From Nocardia vulneris (GTDB lineage Bacteria; Actinomycetota; Actinomycetes; Mycobacteriales; Mycobacteriaceae), in contig NZ_BDCI01000002.1 of assembly GCF_001613425.1 (NCBI RefSeq), forward strand, positions 62,001-126,000: a DNA stretch of 64,000 nt, written 5' to 3'. A program made the position numbers and the translations under genes. Within the stretch, counting starts at the first letter, position 1. Each line of letters begins with the position of its first letter. The notes under the pieces are model-generated. The model searched no databases and had not been told where the DNA came from. It saw nothing but the letters and a program-made list of their open reading frames with translations. Shown here one piece after another: positions 18,901-27,928 of this stretch.

Positions 18901-21900
18901 TCGAACCGGACGTGAACAGGACATACGCGATCGCCTCGGCGCGCGGCCTGGCGTCCGGCAGGGGCGCGGCGTCGAACTCGGAGAGGTCGAGCCGATCGAC
19001 CCGTACCTGCCGTACTCGCCGGGTCACCAGGTCGGTACCCGCGGTGAGCAGCAGCGCCGGCTCCGCCGCCGCCAACATCTGGTCGACGCGTCCCAGCGGG
19101 TGGTCGGGGTCGACCGGCAGATACCCGCCGCCCGCCGCCAGCACCGCGTATATCGAGATCACGAGATCGTCGCAGCGCCGCATACCGATCGCCACCAACG
19201 CACCCGGCCGCACGCCTACCGACCCCAGGTAGCGGGCCAGCCGGTGTACCCGTGCCGCGAACTCGCGGTAGGTCAGCGTCGTTCCCTCGTAGGTCAGCGC
19301 CGGCGCGCACGGCGTCCGCCGCACCTGCGCCTCGAACATCGAGACCAGCGTTGCCGTCCGGTCGAGGGCCCGGACGGCGCCACGGCAGGATTCGAGCAGC
19401 TGAGCGCGCTCGGCGGGCTCGAGTAGGTCGATGTCGCCGACCGTGGCCGAGGGCGTCCGCACGACCAGCGCGAGTATCCGCACGAATCGCGCGGCGAGGC
19501 GTTCGACGGTCTCCCGGTCGAAGAGGTCGGTCGCGTATTCGACGCTGCCCGCGTAACCCCCGCCTGGCACCTCCGTCAGCGCGAAGAACAGATCGAACCG
19601 CGATGTCCCCGTGCCGGTCGGCACGGGTTCGACTTGCACTCCCGGAAAAGCGAATTCGTGGAACATGTTGTTCTGCAACGCGAACATCACCTGGAACAGC
19701 GGGTGCACCGCCGTCGAACGCGCCGGGTTCAGTTGTGCCGTCAGATGTTCGAACGGCAGGTCCTGGTTCGCGTAGGCGTGCAACGCCTTGCTCCGGACCT
19801 GGGCGAGCACGTCCGCGAACGTCGACCGGTGGGTGACCGCGACGCGCAACACCCACGTGTTCACGAAGAAGCCCACCAGCTCGGCCGCCGCGTCGTCGGT
19901 CCGGCCCGCGATCGGGCTGCCGATCGCGAGATCGGCACCCGCGCCGAGCTTGTGCAGCACCACGGCGAACACCGATTTCAGGACCATCGACGCGGTCGCC
20001 GTCCGGTCGAGCGCCAGACTTTCCACCGCCGAACGCATGTCGGGCCCGATCGCGAAGGCGACCGTATCGCCGCGGTGACTCGCGACCTTCGGCCGGGGCC
20101 GGTCGAGCGGTAGCGTCGACTGCTCCGGCAGGCCCGCCAATTCCGCTCGCCAATACTCGAGCTGAACCGCCGCGACACTCACCGGGTCCGCGGGATCGCC
20201 GAGAATTTCCCGCTGCCACAGCGTGTAGTCGGCGTACTGCACCGTGTGCCGGGCCGGTTCCGGAGGCCGGCCGGCGCGCCGAGCCGCGTACGCCAGCGAC
20301 AGATCGCGCGCCAGCACCGGCAGCGAACCGCCGTCGCAGGCACTGTGATGCAGCACCAGGACCAGCACATGCTCGTCGGCGGCGACCCGAAACAGTCTGG
20401 CCCGCAGCGGTATATCCGCCGAAAGATCGAACCGGTGCCGGGCTTCGTCCCGCACCGCCGCCGCGACGTCGGCGACCTCGGTCACCGGCACCTCGACCGT
20501 GGCGCTCGCGCAGATTCGCTGTACCGCCTCGCCCGCCACCTCGGCGAGCACGGTGCGCAGACTCTCGTGCCTGCGCACCACGTCCCCGACCGCCGCGCCC
20601 AGCGCGGACACGTCCAGCGGCCCGGTCAATCGCACCGCCGATGCCACGTTGTACGTGGCCGAAGGCCCGTGCAGCCGATGCAGGAACCACAACCGCTGCT
20701 GGGCGAAGGAAGCCGGAATCCGTGCGGGCCGCGCGCGGGCGACCAGCGCCGGTCGGGCGGCGGCACCGTGGTCGAGGCGGGCCGCCAGCAAGGCCGGGGT
20801 CGGCGCGTCGAACACCGTCAGGATCGGCACTTCGACGCCCAGGACCGCCCTGATGCGACCGACGAGCCGCGTCGCCGAGAGCGAATGCCCGCCCAGCGCG
20901 AAGAAATCGTCGTCGGCGCCGACCGCACCGACCGCCAAGGTCTCGGCGAACAGCTCCGCCACCGCACGCTCGCGCGCGGACGCGGGTGCCCGATAACGGT
21001 TGTGCGCGAAGACCTCCGGTACCGGCAGCGCGCTCCGGTCCACCTTGCCGTGCACGGTCAGCGGGAACTCGTCGAGCACCACGACCGTCGGCATCATGGC
21101 GTCCGGCAACAACTCTCGCAGGTGCGCGCGCAGATCCGCGACCACCGATGCGGTGTGCGGATTGTTCGCGTAGTGGGCCGGGGCTTGCGGCGGACCGTCG
21201 GGCAGGTACACATCGGTGAGCGGGCAGTCGGGCGCTTCCACGAGAAATATCGCGTCCATATGGCCTTTCCGGGCCGACCACGTCACCGCGGCGGTCCGGC
21301 CGTTCGCCGCGGCGAGCAGGTGCAGATCCTCGGGCAGCAGCCCCTCGCGGGAGGATCGCGGCGCGCCGACCGCCTGCGCTGTCGCGTCGAGATCGCGGTG
21401 CACGCCCGCGTGCGGGATCTCGGTGACCCGCAATGTCGCGGTGTGCACGTCGCGCAAGGCAGCACACAGTGCATCGCGACCGGTGAACGGCCGTTGCGGC
21501 CCGGTCGCCAGAGACCTTGCGTCCGTGGGGTGTTTACGCAAGACGACGTCGTACCGGTAGGACGTCAGCTCGTTGCTCGACGCTCCTCGCCGCAATGCGA
21601 TGTCGACCGCGCCGATCTCGTCCGTCTCACGAGCCAGTGCCGTGAAATAGTCGGGGGCCAGCAACAGTTCCGGTTCGGCGCGCAGCGCCGCATCGACCCG
21701 GGTACGCAGCACGGCCGCATCGGCCATACCGTGCCGCGCGAGTTGCACCGCCGCGGTGTGTGTTTCGTGTAAGGCCAGGTTGCGGATGTCGCCGAGAAAC
21801 AGCGCACCGCCCGGCCGGAGCACGCGCAGTGCCGAATCCAGCACGCGTCGCAGGTAACGCTCGCTCGGGAAGTACTGCACAACGGAGTTCAGGATGATCG

Positions 21901-23692
21901 TGTCGAACCACTCGCTCGGCAGTCCGGCGAGATCGTGCGCCGCCCGCCGCTCCAGCACTACCCGTCCGGCCCAGTCGGCGTCGAGCCGCCCCGCCAGGTT
22001 CCGGATCGCCGTCGCGGACACGTCGGTGGCGCGGTACTCCACGCACTGCGCGGCAAGTTCGGACAGCAGCAGACCGGTGCCGACGCCGAGTTCGAGCACC
22101 CGGCTCGGCCGCAGCGTGCGGATCCGGGCGACGGTCGCGTCCCGCCACTGCCGCATCTGCTCGACCGGAATCGGTGCGCCCGTATAACTGTCGTGCCAGC
22201 CCGCGAAGTCGGCGCCGAACTCGGCCGTGGCGCCGTCGGCATAGACCTCGTCGTAGAGCCGATGCCAGTGCTCGATCCGCGCACCCTCGTCGCCGGTATC
22301 CGACACCGCACGGGCGGCGTCGACTGTGACGTACCCGAACAATCGGGCCGCACCCGCCGCCGTGCGCACGGCGACCACCGCCCGCGTCACGACCGGGTGC
22401 GCGGCGAGCGCCACCTCGATTTCCCCGGGCTCGATCCGCACCCCGTGCACCTTGACCTGAAAGTCGGTACGCCCCAGATACTCCAGATCGCCCTCGGCAT
22501 TCCAGCGCACCCGGTCCCCGGTGCGGTACATCCGCTGCCCGGCCGCGAACGGGTCGGCCACGAACCGATCCGCCGTCGCGCCGACGCGTCCGAGGTAGCC
22601 GCGCGCCAACTGCACCCCCGCCAGGTACAGTTCCCCGACCGCCCCGGCCGAGACGGGTGCCAAACGCGTGTCCAGCACGTACACCCGGGTATTGGGCACG
22701 GGACGTCCGATCGGGACCGATTCGGTATCGGTACCGCGCACCTCGTGCCGCGTGACGTCGATGGCCGCCTCCGTCGGCCCGTACAGGTTGTGCAGCCGTG
22801 CACCGGTGACCGCGACCGCCGCCTGCGCCAGTGGGCCGGGCAAGGCCTCGCCGGAGGCGAAAATCGCACGCAACCCGTGACATTCGGCCGCACCGGGTGC
22901 GGTGCGGAACAACTCCAGCAGGGATGGCACGAAATGCACGACCGTCACCGCTTCGCGCGCGATCAGTGCGGTCAGATAGCCCGGGTCGCGGTGCCCACCC
23001 GGCGCCGCGAGCACCAATCGCGCGCCGGCCTGCAACGGCCACAACAGTTCCCACATCGCCACGTCGAACGAAACGGGCGTTTTGTGCAGTACCGCGTCCC
23101 GGTCGTCCAATCCGTACTCCGCCTGCATCCAGGCCAGCCGGTTCACCAGCGCCGCATGCGATACCGCCACCCCTTTCGGCTGACCGGTCGAGCCGGACGT
23201 GAACATCACGTAGGCCACATTCGCGCAACGCAATACGCCCAACCGTTCCGCGTCGGTGATCGGCTCCGGCGAAAAGCCGGACACATCAATACGATCCATC
23301 GGGATCGCACCGGGCCCGACACCGAATCCCGCATCCGTGAGCGTCACTATCCGCGCTACCCGGGCCGTGTCCAGGACGAAACGATTACGCGCGACGGGAT
23401 GCTCCGGGTCGACGGGCACACATCCGCCGCCGGCGAGTTGGATCGCGTACACGGCGACGACGAGTTCGACCGAGCGCGGAATCGCGATACCCACCAGCGA
23501 ATCCGGACCGATGCCTTGCGCGATCAAATACCGGGCCCAGCGCCGCGCCAGTCCCGCGAACTCACCGTAGGTCAGTGATATTCCGTCGAATGTCACCGCG
23601 ACGGTGTCGGCCCGGCGCGCCACTTGCTCCTCGAACGACGACAACCAGGTCGCCGCGTGCACGACGACGACCGGTCCGGCGGGATCCACCAT
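12902..23692 (-). CDS. Four-module nonribosomal peptide synthetase A-MT-PCP-C-A-PCP-C-PCP-C-A-PCP
   Basis: A 3,596-residue megasynthase. Module 1: A domain (P-loop near 165) interrupted between its core and C-terminal subdomain by an S-adenosylmethionine methyltransferase (about 470-720, [11 protein letters not shown] near 530), then PCP near 934. Module 2: C (HHSACDG near 1117), A (near 1590), PCP near 1974. Module 3: C (HHCAADG near 2164) and PCP near 2514, with no A domain. Module 4: C (HHIACDG near 2702), A (near 3160), PCP near 3548, then the end. Manual pocket codes are DVWHFSLIDK and DVWHFSLVDK (serine-type, as in EntF) for the first two. The last reads about GDAVVSFADK, lacking the usual Asp235, so its substrate is unclear. 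There is no starter C, epimerase, thioesterase or reductase. The A-less module could be loaded in trans by an internal serine domain, as described for viomycin-type synthetases. Methylation is probably on nitrogen, but this is inferred. GGAGG precedes the ATG. No MbtH gene is seen in the window. Confidence 0.93.
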   Translation of the reverse strand: MVDPAGPVVVVHAATWLSSFEEQVARRADTVAVTFDGISLTYGEFAGLARRWARYLIAQGIGPDSLVGIAIPRSVELVVAVYAIQLAGGGCVPVDPEHPVARNRFVLDTARVARIVTLTDAGFGVGPGAIPMDRIDVSGFSPEPITDAERLGVLRCANVAYVMFTSGSTGQPKGVAVSHAALVNRLAWMQAEYGLDDRDAVLHKTPVSFDVAMWELLWPLQAGARLVLAAPGGHRDPGYLTALIAREAVTVVHFVPSLLELFRTAPGAAECHGLRAIFASGEALPGPLAQAAVAVTGARLHNLYGPTEAAIDVTRHEVRGTDTESVPIGRPVPNTRVYVLDTRLAPVSAGAVGELYLAGVQLARGYLGRVGATADRFVADPFAAGQRMYRTGDRVRWNAEGDLEYLGRTDFQVKVHGVRIEPGEIEVALAAHPVVTRAVVAVRTAAGAARLFGYVTVDAARAVSDTGDEGARIEHWHRLYDEVYADGATAEFGADFAGWHDSYTGAPIPVEQMRQWRDATVARIRTLRPSRVLELGVGTGLLLSELAAQCVEYRATDVSATAIRNLAGRLDADWAGRVVLERRAAHDLAGLPSEWFDTIILNSVVQYFPSERYLRRVLDSALRVLRPGGALFLGDIRNLALHETHTAAVQLARHGMADAAVLRTRVDAALRAEPELLLAPDYFTALARETDEIGAVDIALRRGASSNELTSYRYDVVLRKHPTDARSLATGPQRPFTGRDALCAALRDVHTATLRVTEIPHAGVHRDLDATAQAVGAPRSSREGLLPEDLHLLAAANGRTAAVTWSARKGHMDAIFLVEAPDCPLTDVYLPDGPPQAPAHYANNPHTASVVADLRAHLRELLPDAMMPTVVVLDEFPLTVHGKVDRSALPVPEVFAHNRYRAPASARERAVAELFAETLAVGAVGADDDFFALGGHSLSATRLVGRIRAVLGVEVPILTVFDAPTPALLAARLDHGAAARPALVARARPARIPASFAQQRLWFLHRLHGPSATYNVASAVRLTGPLDVSALGAAVGDVVRRHESLRTVLAEVAGEAVQRICASATVEVPVTEVADVAAAVRDEARHRFDLSADIPLRARLFRVAADEHVLVLVLHHSACDGGSLPVLARDLSLAYAARRAGRPPEPARHTVQYADYTLWQREILGDPADPVSVAAVQLEYWRAELAGLPEQSTLPLDRPRPKVASHRGDTVAFAIGPDMRSAVESLALDRTATASMVLKSVFAVVLHKLGAGADLAIGSPIAGRTDDAAAELVGFFVNTWVLRVAVTHRSTFADVLAQVRSKALHAYANQDLPFEHLTAQLNPARSTAVHPLFQVMFALQNNMFHEFAFPGVQVEPVPTGTGTSRFDLFFALTEVPGGGYAGSVEYATDLFDRETVERLAARFVRILALVVRTPSATVGDIDLLEPAERAQLLESCRGAVRALDRTATLVSMFEAQVRRTPCAPALTYEGTTLTYREFAARVHRLARYLGSVGVRPGALVAIGMRRCDDLVISIYAVLAAGGGYLPVDPDHPLGRVDQMLAAAEPALLLTAGTDLVTRRVRQVRVDRLDLSEFDAAPLPDARPRAEAIAYVLFTSGSTGAPKGVAVPHVAIVNRLVWMQAEYGLRADDAVLQKTPATFDVSVWELFWPLQIGARLVVAEPHGHRDPAYLARIITEQQISTVHFVPALLAVFVAEPKAAECHSLRQVFASGEALPAATAQRLRALTGARLHNLYGPTEAAVDVTFHEVSAADTASVPIGAPVHNTRIYVLDSGLGLVPDGVAGELYVAGAQLAHGYVGRADLTAERFVADPFVPGARMYRTGDRGRRTARHELEYLGRTDFQVKLRGVRVEPGEIAAVLTTLAPVAQAVVVAHTDERLGTQLVAYLVAAAGGVLDPEAVRAHLVGVLPPNLVPAALVVLDELPLTANGKLDTRALPAPEFRARSTYRAPESLPELVLTELFAEILGVEQVGADDDFFDRGGHSLATTRLVNRIRVVLGVEVPVLTVFEAPTPALLATRLDPSLPPRPPLTRRDRTERSALSSAQQRMWFLDRLRGPSATYHIPVAVRLTGPVDLGALAGAVGDVVRRHESLRTVFPEIDGAPVQVVRDPQRLTVPFEVRALTAAELPEAMCDAARRPFDLATEIPLRATVFQCVADELVFLLVVHHCAADGGSLGPLARDLSAAYAARCAGRTPEPAELPVRYTDYAAWQRDLLGDIDDPASLLSRQFEYWRAELAGLPHLVSLPTDRPRPATMSMRGAVVEFVIDAGMRAAVEDSARSRGATASMLLQSVFAVLLQQCGAGSDIAIGSPIAGRTDDALSELVGLFVNTWVLRVRIGAQTRFDEVLDQVRAKALGAYANQDLPFERLVELLNPVRSTAFHPLCQVMFAVQNTAVPEFDLPGVAAEPLAVHTGTARFDLLFVLEEAVSGGYSGSVEYATDLFDRDTVEGFGVAFVRLLARVVVDPALTVGSGAPSAAEPKTLARQRVAYRAPVTSRERMLAGLFAEVLGAARVGADDDFFELGGHSLAVTGLVGRIRLVSGIEVPILTVFEAPTPALLATRLDENMPVRPALVRRARPTSVPLSFAQQRLWFLARLEGASATYNIPLAVRLTGPVDLAALRSAVTGLVRRHESLRTVYTEVAGVPVQRVRAATVVDVPVVDVADVRGALDAVGRYEFDLTRDIPVRASLFRCAADEHVLLLVLHHIACDGGSLPVLARDLSESYSACRAGREPDRPDPPVRYTDYAIWQRDLLGDPDDPKSPAAQQFAYWRRELAELPAQLLLPWDRPRPKIASARGDIVEFTVGPRLRAAVEQAGRERGATASMVLQAVFAVLLHKLGAGADIPIGTPIAGRTDAATAELVGLFVNTWVLRVAVSGNAAFSAVLDQVRAKALGAYANQDLPFERLIELLNPVRSTAFAPLCQVMFALQNNTAHEFDLPGLEVTAVPVHTGTAKLDLFFALEESSAGYLGSVEYATDLFDRPTVVALARRFVQLLETVVAEPAAPVAALDIVLPEERQNLLATWNDTAAALPTATVPDLIARQVVATPARPAVICGPTVLTYAQLDARAERVANWLIAQGVRTEDVVAVSLPRSADSVVAMLGVLQAGAAYLPLDQDYPAARLRYMTTDARPVLRLDGASMAAAQQHRAGPARRPFLAPDNAAYVIYTSGSTGAPKGVLGTHGGLVNRLTWYQKVLPWRAGEVVCAKTALSFGDSLAEILGPLSYGGTVVVADADQMRDVDALLTLIERYAVRRIVVVPSLLAAMLSDPRVHRGAGCAVWVSSGEPLPVSVADSFGALLPASVLLNFYGSTETSADSTWAVAGAPRDTVAVPIGGPVDNTRVYVLDHAMQVVPPGVVGELYVAGAGLARGYLRRAGLTAGRFVADPYAVRPGGRLYRTGDLARRDHDGQLLLAGRADDQVKIRGFRIEPGEVETALSDHPSVARAVVVAREGHAGRQLVGYLVPADPLAGVVESAVREFVSGRLPEYMVPAAFVVLDALPVGPTGKVDRKALPEPVFTNERYHAPRSPLEEQLCAVFAEVLGVAQVGIDDSFFELGGHSLLVVRLAGRIAEQIGVTVELRDVFTERTIRNLAGRMNGG

Positions 23693-24023
23693 GCCGATTC
23701 CCTTCCTCCGCTGCCCGCCCCGAGCATCAACGCAGGCCGAGACGCACGATCGAGCCAGCTATCATTCACTCCCATGGCAGTTGGTGGATGAAAGCCCCGA
23801 TTTCCTTGCCTCATCGCGCAACACGAACGCGGTTTCCCCGGCACCCCGCTCAGCACGCTGACCGGTCGGCTACCACTGCCCGCCACCACGGTCAAGCGTT
23901 CGCACCCGATTAGCCCCGGCTTCAACCATCGCCTGTCAGCAGATCGACGACAGACCATGCGTATCACCGATGGTCAGTGAAAACACCGACGAGGACAGCG
24001 ATTCGGACCCGATTCGCCGGAGA

Positions 24024-24067
24024 GTTGTCACGCTTCAAACAGCCACCGAATGTGACAACGGTCACAA
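24024..24067. promoter_or_regulatory. Cluster of GTTGTCAC/GTGACAAC half-sites (putative operator)
   Basis: GTTGTCAC (24024-24031) and its exact complement GTGACAAC (24052-24059) are separated by 20 nt. The second copy runs into GGTCAC, making GTGAC-AACG-GTCAC, so three half-sites lie within about 44 bp. This looks like a binding array for a dimeric regulator, possibly the response regulator encoded at 25778. Confidence 0.5.
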
Positions 24068-24144
24068 CACGGCAAGCAAACAACGTCCCGCCAGTGAGCT
24101 GCACAGCGCAACCGACGAGTTAAATTGCGGCAACTGAAACTTGT

Positions 24145-24173
24145 TTGCACCACTTCGGGCACATTGATACGAT
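24145..24173 (+). promoter_or_regulatory. Putative sigma70-type promoter of the amine oxidase-regulator operon
   Basis: TTGCAC at 24145-24150, a 17-nt spacer, and TACGAT at 24168-24173. It lies in the AT-richest part of the gap and would give a leader of about 130 nt. Confidence 0.45.
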
Positions 24174-24240
24174 AATTTCATTCGCAAAAGGATTATAGCT
24201 TGGATGCGGACGCTTGATTTCGTCGACGCTATGACCTGTC

Positions 24241-24257
24241 GATGAAGTAGCTTCATC
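24241..24257. promoter_or_regulatory. Perfect 7-bp inverted repeat in the amine oxidase leader
   Basis: GATGAAG-TAG-CTTCATC sits about 55 nt before the amine oxidase start and downstream of the predicted promoter. It could be an operator or a small leader hairpin. Confidence 0.45.
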
Positions 24258-24311
24258 AATAACGTCAGCGAGCCCGGCGGAAATCAGTGGCAGTTCGCCG
24301 GAAGGATCGCA

Positions 24312-25751
24312 GTGCCGAGGCTTACCCAGGAAGACATCAGGCGCACGTTCGACGAAGGCCTCCCGCGCCACGAGCACACCGGCTCCGTCATCATCGTCGG
24401 CGCCGGTTTGTCCGGCCTTGCCGCAGCGAATGAATTGGTGCGCAACGGAACTCACGTCACCGTGCTCGAGGCGAGCGATCGGCCCGGCGGGCGCACCCGC
24501 ACCCTGCGCGATCCCTTCGACGACGGTTTGCGCACCGAAGCGGGCGCGATGACGGTGACCGAGCACTGCCATTACACCATGCACTATCTGCGGGCACTGG
24601 GCCTGAAAACGGAGCCGAGTGATCTCGTCGACACCGATTTCAGTTATTACCGCCATGGCACCAGAATACGCCCCGACAATCTGGACGACCACGCCGAAGT
24701 ATTGGGCCTGCATCCGCACGAAAGAAATCGAACGGTCGCCGATCTGATCGCCGAATATGTCACGAAACCCAATGCGGACATCTGCCCCGAGATAGCGGAA
24801 CTCGGCTGGACGCCGGCCCCGCAACTACAAGAACTCGACCGCATTTCCGTGCGGCGGGTACTCGAGGATCGCGGGGCGTCGGCCGCCGCCATCGATCTGA
24901 TGGAACCGATGTTTCTGGAAATGCGCGGCGGCGAACTGGAATCCGCCTCGGCCATGGCATGGGCCCGCTATGAATCCGGTCCCCGCTCGTTCACCACCGC
25001 GGACGCCCGCTGGTACAAGGTCGCGGGCGGCACCGACCGGCTCGCACACGCTCTCGCCGATCGGATCAAAGATCGCATCCACTACCGCAAACCGGTCGTC
25101 CGGATCAGCCAGACCGACCACGAGGCACAGGTGAGCTTCGTCGATCACAACCGGCTGCAGACGCTCTGCGCCGACCGGGTGATCGTTACTGTTCCCTTCA
25201 CCAGCCTGCGCCGGATCAATCTATCTATGGCGCGACTCTCCGCGGCGAAACATTCGGCCATGCGCCGGCTGCGCTACTCGTCGGTGCTGCGCATCTTCTT
25301 GCAGATGCGCGCCCAATTCTGGCCGGAGAAACGGCTGATGCTGTCCACGGACACCCCGCTCGGCACCGTGCGCGACGGCACACCCGGACTACCGGGCCCG
25401 CGCAAGATCCTCGAATGCTGGCTCACCGGCTGGCCCGCGCAGGCCGCGGCGAACATGAGCGCGGGCGAGCGGGTGAATTTCGCGCTGCACGAACTGGAGT
25501 CGATCCTGCCGGGGGCGCGGGACCACTTCGAACTGGGCACCTCCGTGGCCTGGGACAACGAGCCCTATATCGGGGGCGCCTATGTACTGCCCGAACTGGC
25601 ACACGGCGAGCTGATGGCACACATACGGACACCGGAAGGACGAATACATTTCGCAGGCGAGCACACGGCATTCGAACCCAACGGCGGCTCGATGAACTAC
25701 GCGCTGGAGTCGTCCATCCGAGTTCTGCTCGAACTCACGTCTTTCACTTGA
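24312..25751 (+). CDS. Flavin-containing amine oxidase / L-amino-acid oxidase-like enzyme
   Basis: A 479-residue FAD enzyme with the dinucleotide-binding motif VIIVGAGLSGLAAANEL at residues 28-44, the second FAD motif GGRTRTL near 64, and the C-terminal flavin segment GRIHFAGEHTAFEPNGGSMNYALESS near 440-465 typical of the monoamine/L-amino-acid oxidase family. Such enzymes oxidise an amine or alpha-amino acid to an imine with O2. It starts with GTG at 24312 after GGAAGGA. It overlaps its neighbour by the TGATG pattern and is divergent from the large NRPS, so it may make or tailor a building block for that NRPS. A role in the PBD pathway is not required by known chemistry. Confidence 0.8.
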   Translation: MPRLTQEDIRRTFDEGLPRHEHTGSVIIVGAGLSGLAAANELVRNGTHVTVLEASDRPGGRTRTLRDPFDDGLRTEAGAMTVTEHCHYTMHYLRALGLKTEPSDLVDTDFSYYRHGTRIRPDNLDDHAEVLGLHPHERNRTVADLIAEYVTKPNADICPEIAELGWTPAPQLQELDRISVRRVLEDRGASAAAIDLMEPMFLEMRGGELESASAMAWARYESGPRSFTTADARWYKVAGGTDRLAHALADRIKDRIHYRKPVVRISQTDHEAQVSFVDHNRLQTLCADRVIVTVPFTSLRRINLSMARLSAAKHSAMRRLRYSSVLRIFLQMRAQFWPEKRLMLSTDTPLGTVRDGTPGLPGPRKILECWLTGWPAQAAANMSAGERVNFALHELESILPGARDHFELGTSVAWDNEPYIGGAYVLPELAHGELMAHIRTPEGRIHFAGEHTAFEPNGGSMNYALESSIRVLLELTSFT

Positions 25752-25777
25752 TGGCAACACCTGGAAGGAGTAGCGCG

Positions 25778-26515
25778 TTGCTTCATCCGCGCTTGTTGAT
25801 CGTGTCGGATTGCGCGGGGGTCGACGACACCGTCAAAGACCTCGAACGGCACGGGTTCGTGCCCGAGCCGATCTCGACCGGAGCCGCCACGCTCGCCACC
25901 TACGCCGATTTCGATGTGGTGCTCATCGATCTCGACTTCACCGATTTCGACGGACTCACGCTGTGCCGGGAGATCCGTGCCGCCAGCGATATTCCGATCA
26001 TCGCCTTCGCCTCCTCGCTCGACGAACTCGATCACGTCCTCGCCCTCGAAGCCGGGTGCGACGACTGCATCGTAAAGCCCTACCACAGCCGCGAACTCAT
26101 GGCGCGGCTGCGCGGTCTGCTCCGCCGGGTCCACATGATGTCGCAGCCCGCACTGATCGTCGGCCAGCTGGAGATCGACTCGGCCCTGCGGGAGGTCCGC
26201 ATCGACAATCGGCTCATCGAGCTGACCCGCAAGGAATTCGAACTGCTCCGCCTGCTCGCCACCGAACCGCAGAAGGTCTTCGCCAGAGCCGAACTGCTGC
26301 AACGGGTCTGGGGATACGACGAGGTGGACGCCGAGGTGACCTCGCTGGCCAGCCGCACCATCGACACCCACTTGAGCAGCATCCGTAAGAAACTCGGCTC
26401 CGCGGACTGGATCGTCACGGTGCACGGCATCGGCTTCCGATTCAACGACGAAGCGACCCGCGGCAGGCCCGCACCGGCCGTCGAGGCGGCCAATGCGGGC
26501 GGCACCGCGGGCTGA
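25778..26515 (+). CDS. OmpR/PhoB-family response regulator, atypical receiver
   Basis: About 245 residues. The receiver domain (about 1-115) keeps a phospho-acceptor Asp in VVLIDLDF and the lysine in CIVKPY. The acidic pocket that normally reads DDE is LLIVSDC here, so only one acidic residue is evident and phosphorylation may be weak. The C-terminal winged helix (about 130-230) has the RKEFELLRLLA and RTIDTHLSSIRKKLG segments. I choose TTG at 25778 because GGAAGGAG lies 8 nt upstream; the in-frame ATG at 25751, which overlaps the oxidase stop, has no such site. No histidine kinase is adjacent. It is a likely pathway regulator, perhaps ligand-controlled like the JadR1-type atypical regulators. 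Confidence 0.82.
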   Translation: MLHPRLLIVSDCAGVDDTVKDLERHGFVPEPISTGAATLATYADFDVVLIDLDFTDFDGLTLCREIRAASDIPIIAFASSLDELDHVLALEAGCDDCIVKPYHSRELMARLRGLLRRVHMMSQPALIVGQLEIDSALREVRIDNRLIELTRKEFELLRLLATEPQKVFARAELLQRVWGYDEVDAEVTSLASRTIDTHLSSIRKKLGSADWIVTVHGIGFRFNDEATRGRPAPAVEAANAGGTAG

Positions 26516-26530
26516 CGCGCGCGGGCCGGC

Positions 26531-27928
26531 TCAGCCGGTACGCCGCTCGTGCGCACCGAACGTGCCGCGGACCGAGCCGAGGAATTCGGCGATGATCGCG
26601 TCCTGCTCGGTGCGCGGATCACGGCCGTCGCACAGCGCGTCCAGTACCTCGCTCGCTTCTCGGTGCGCGCGTTGCGCCGCGTCGTAGGGCATGTGCGTGA
26701 ACGCCACCAACTGATACAGCGGAGTGAACAGGTCGGGGCGCAGTTCGTGGAGCCGTCGTTCCAATGCGCGCCGTGCCAGGAACGCCGGGTTGTTCACGTG
26801 GTCGGACAACTCTTCGAGGTTCCGCAGCGAGAGTTCCGCGAGCGCATGGCCCGCCTTCACCCGTACGTCGCTGTATTCGTCGGCGACCACCTCGGCGACG
26901 GTCGCCAGGGTGCCGCCCTCATAGCGGACGGCCGCCTGGAACTTCTCCACCAGGTTCGCCAGCGTGGCCGCGTCCTCGAAGCTGCAGTTGATGCCCTGCC
27001 CGAAGAACGGGACCACGGCGTGCGCGGCATCGCCGACCAGCACCGTGCGGCGGTGGTGATAGGGCGCGCAGCTGATGATCCGGAGCCGGCCCGGGCTGCG
27101 GCTCGCCAGCTCCGAACCCACCTCGGCCATCCGGCCGAACACGTCCGGGAACTGCGTCGCGCAGTAGTCGCTGATCGCAGCGGCCGAGGACAGCTCCGAA
27201 AAGTGCCTGCGCCCTTCGCTTTCGGTCATCGGCTTGAACAGGCTGGTGGTGCAGGTCTGGTCGCGGTTGGGCTGGGCCTGCAGGAAGTGGTCGCCGCGCG
27301 GCCACAGGTGCATGCCCGTGGGATCGGCGTCGCCGTAGTCCATGGTGATCTCGGCGTAGCCGTGCGCGATGGTATCGCCGGTCACCCACATCTCCGCGGG
27401 ATGCGCCGCGACGATCGCCTCGCGCACCGCGCTGTGCGCACCGTCGCAGCCCACCAGCAGATCGCCCTCGACCCACGCCGCACTGCCGTCCCGGTCGCGC
27501 AGCAGTGCCGCGGCCCGGCCGGTGTCCACCCCGACGCACTCCAGGCCGTAGTGGATCCGCGCGCCTGCCCGCAGCGCCTGGTCGCGTAGCAGATCCTGCA
27601 ACACCCCGCGTGGAATGGACAACAGGTGATGGTTGTAGAGCGTCCCGTACGGCTGAGTGGAGATCGCGCCGTCGCGATGATGGATGATCCGCTTGGCCAG
27701 CACCGTGCCCTGCAGGTAGAGCCGGCGTTTGACCGGGCGCGGCAGGCAGTCGAGCCCGCGCGAGGTGAGCGTCAGATTGAACGAGTGCCCCGACCCGGTG
27801 CCCGTGGACTCGGTGCCCCGCTCGAAAACGTCCACCTGCAAGCCTTGTCGGCGCAGCAGGGTGGCCAGCGCGCACCCGACCGGGCCCGCGCCGATGATCA
27901 CCACCGAGCGCATTTCCAGTTCAGTCAT
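26531..27928 (-). CDS. Kynurenine 3-monooxygenase-like FAD hydroxylase (PBD anthranilate branch)
   Basis: A 465-residue class A flavin hydroxylase: GxGxxG motif VIIGAGPVGCALATLL near residues 9-24, and the second FAD motif VGDAAHAVVPFFGQGINCSFEDAA near 300-325, whose FFGQGxNxxFED pattern is typical of kynurenine monooxygenases. It should hydroxylate L-kynurenine at C3 using NAD(P)H and O2, which places the later C9 hydroxyl of the PBD. The ATG lies 8 nt inside the end of the upstream NRPS gene, with GGGAGGAG before it, so the two are translationally coupled. It is the last gene of the minus operon. Confidence 0.88.
   Translation of the reverse strand: MTELEMRSVVIIGAGPVGCALATLLRRQGLQVDVFERGTESTGTGSGHSFNLTLTSRGLDCLPRPVKRRLYLQGTVLAKRIIHHRDGAISTQPYGTLYNHHLLSIPRGVLQDLLRDQALRAGARIHYGLECVGVDTGRAAALLRDRDGSAAWVEGDLLVGCDGAHSAVREAIVAAHPAEMWVTGDTIAHGYAEITMDYGDADPTGMHLWPRGDHFLQAQPNRDQTCTTSLFKPMTESEGRRHFSELSSAAAISDYCATQFPDVFGRMAEVGSELASRSPGRLRIISCAPYHHRRTVLVGDAAHAVVPFFGQGINCSFEDAATLANLVEKFQAAVRYEGGTLATVAEVVADEYSDVRVKAGHALAELSLRNLEELSDHVNNPAFLARRALERRLHELRPDLFTPLYQLVAFTHMPYDAAQRAHREASEVLDALCDGRDPRTEQDAIIAEFLGSVRGTFGAHERRTG

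Larger units (their letters stand above)
23693..24311. promoter_or_regulatory. Divergent regulatory region between NRPS and amine oxidase genes
   Basis: A 619-bp gap, clearly lower in GC over 24050-24250 than its surroundings. It contains several inverted repeats and a promoter toward the amine oxidase, listed separately. Toward the NRPS, TTGACC (complement of 23890-23895) with a 17-nt spacer and TAGCCG (complement of 23867-23872) is a weak promoter candidate. No gene is supported; short frames crossing it lack ribosome sites. Confidence 0.6.
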
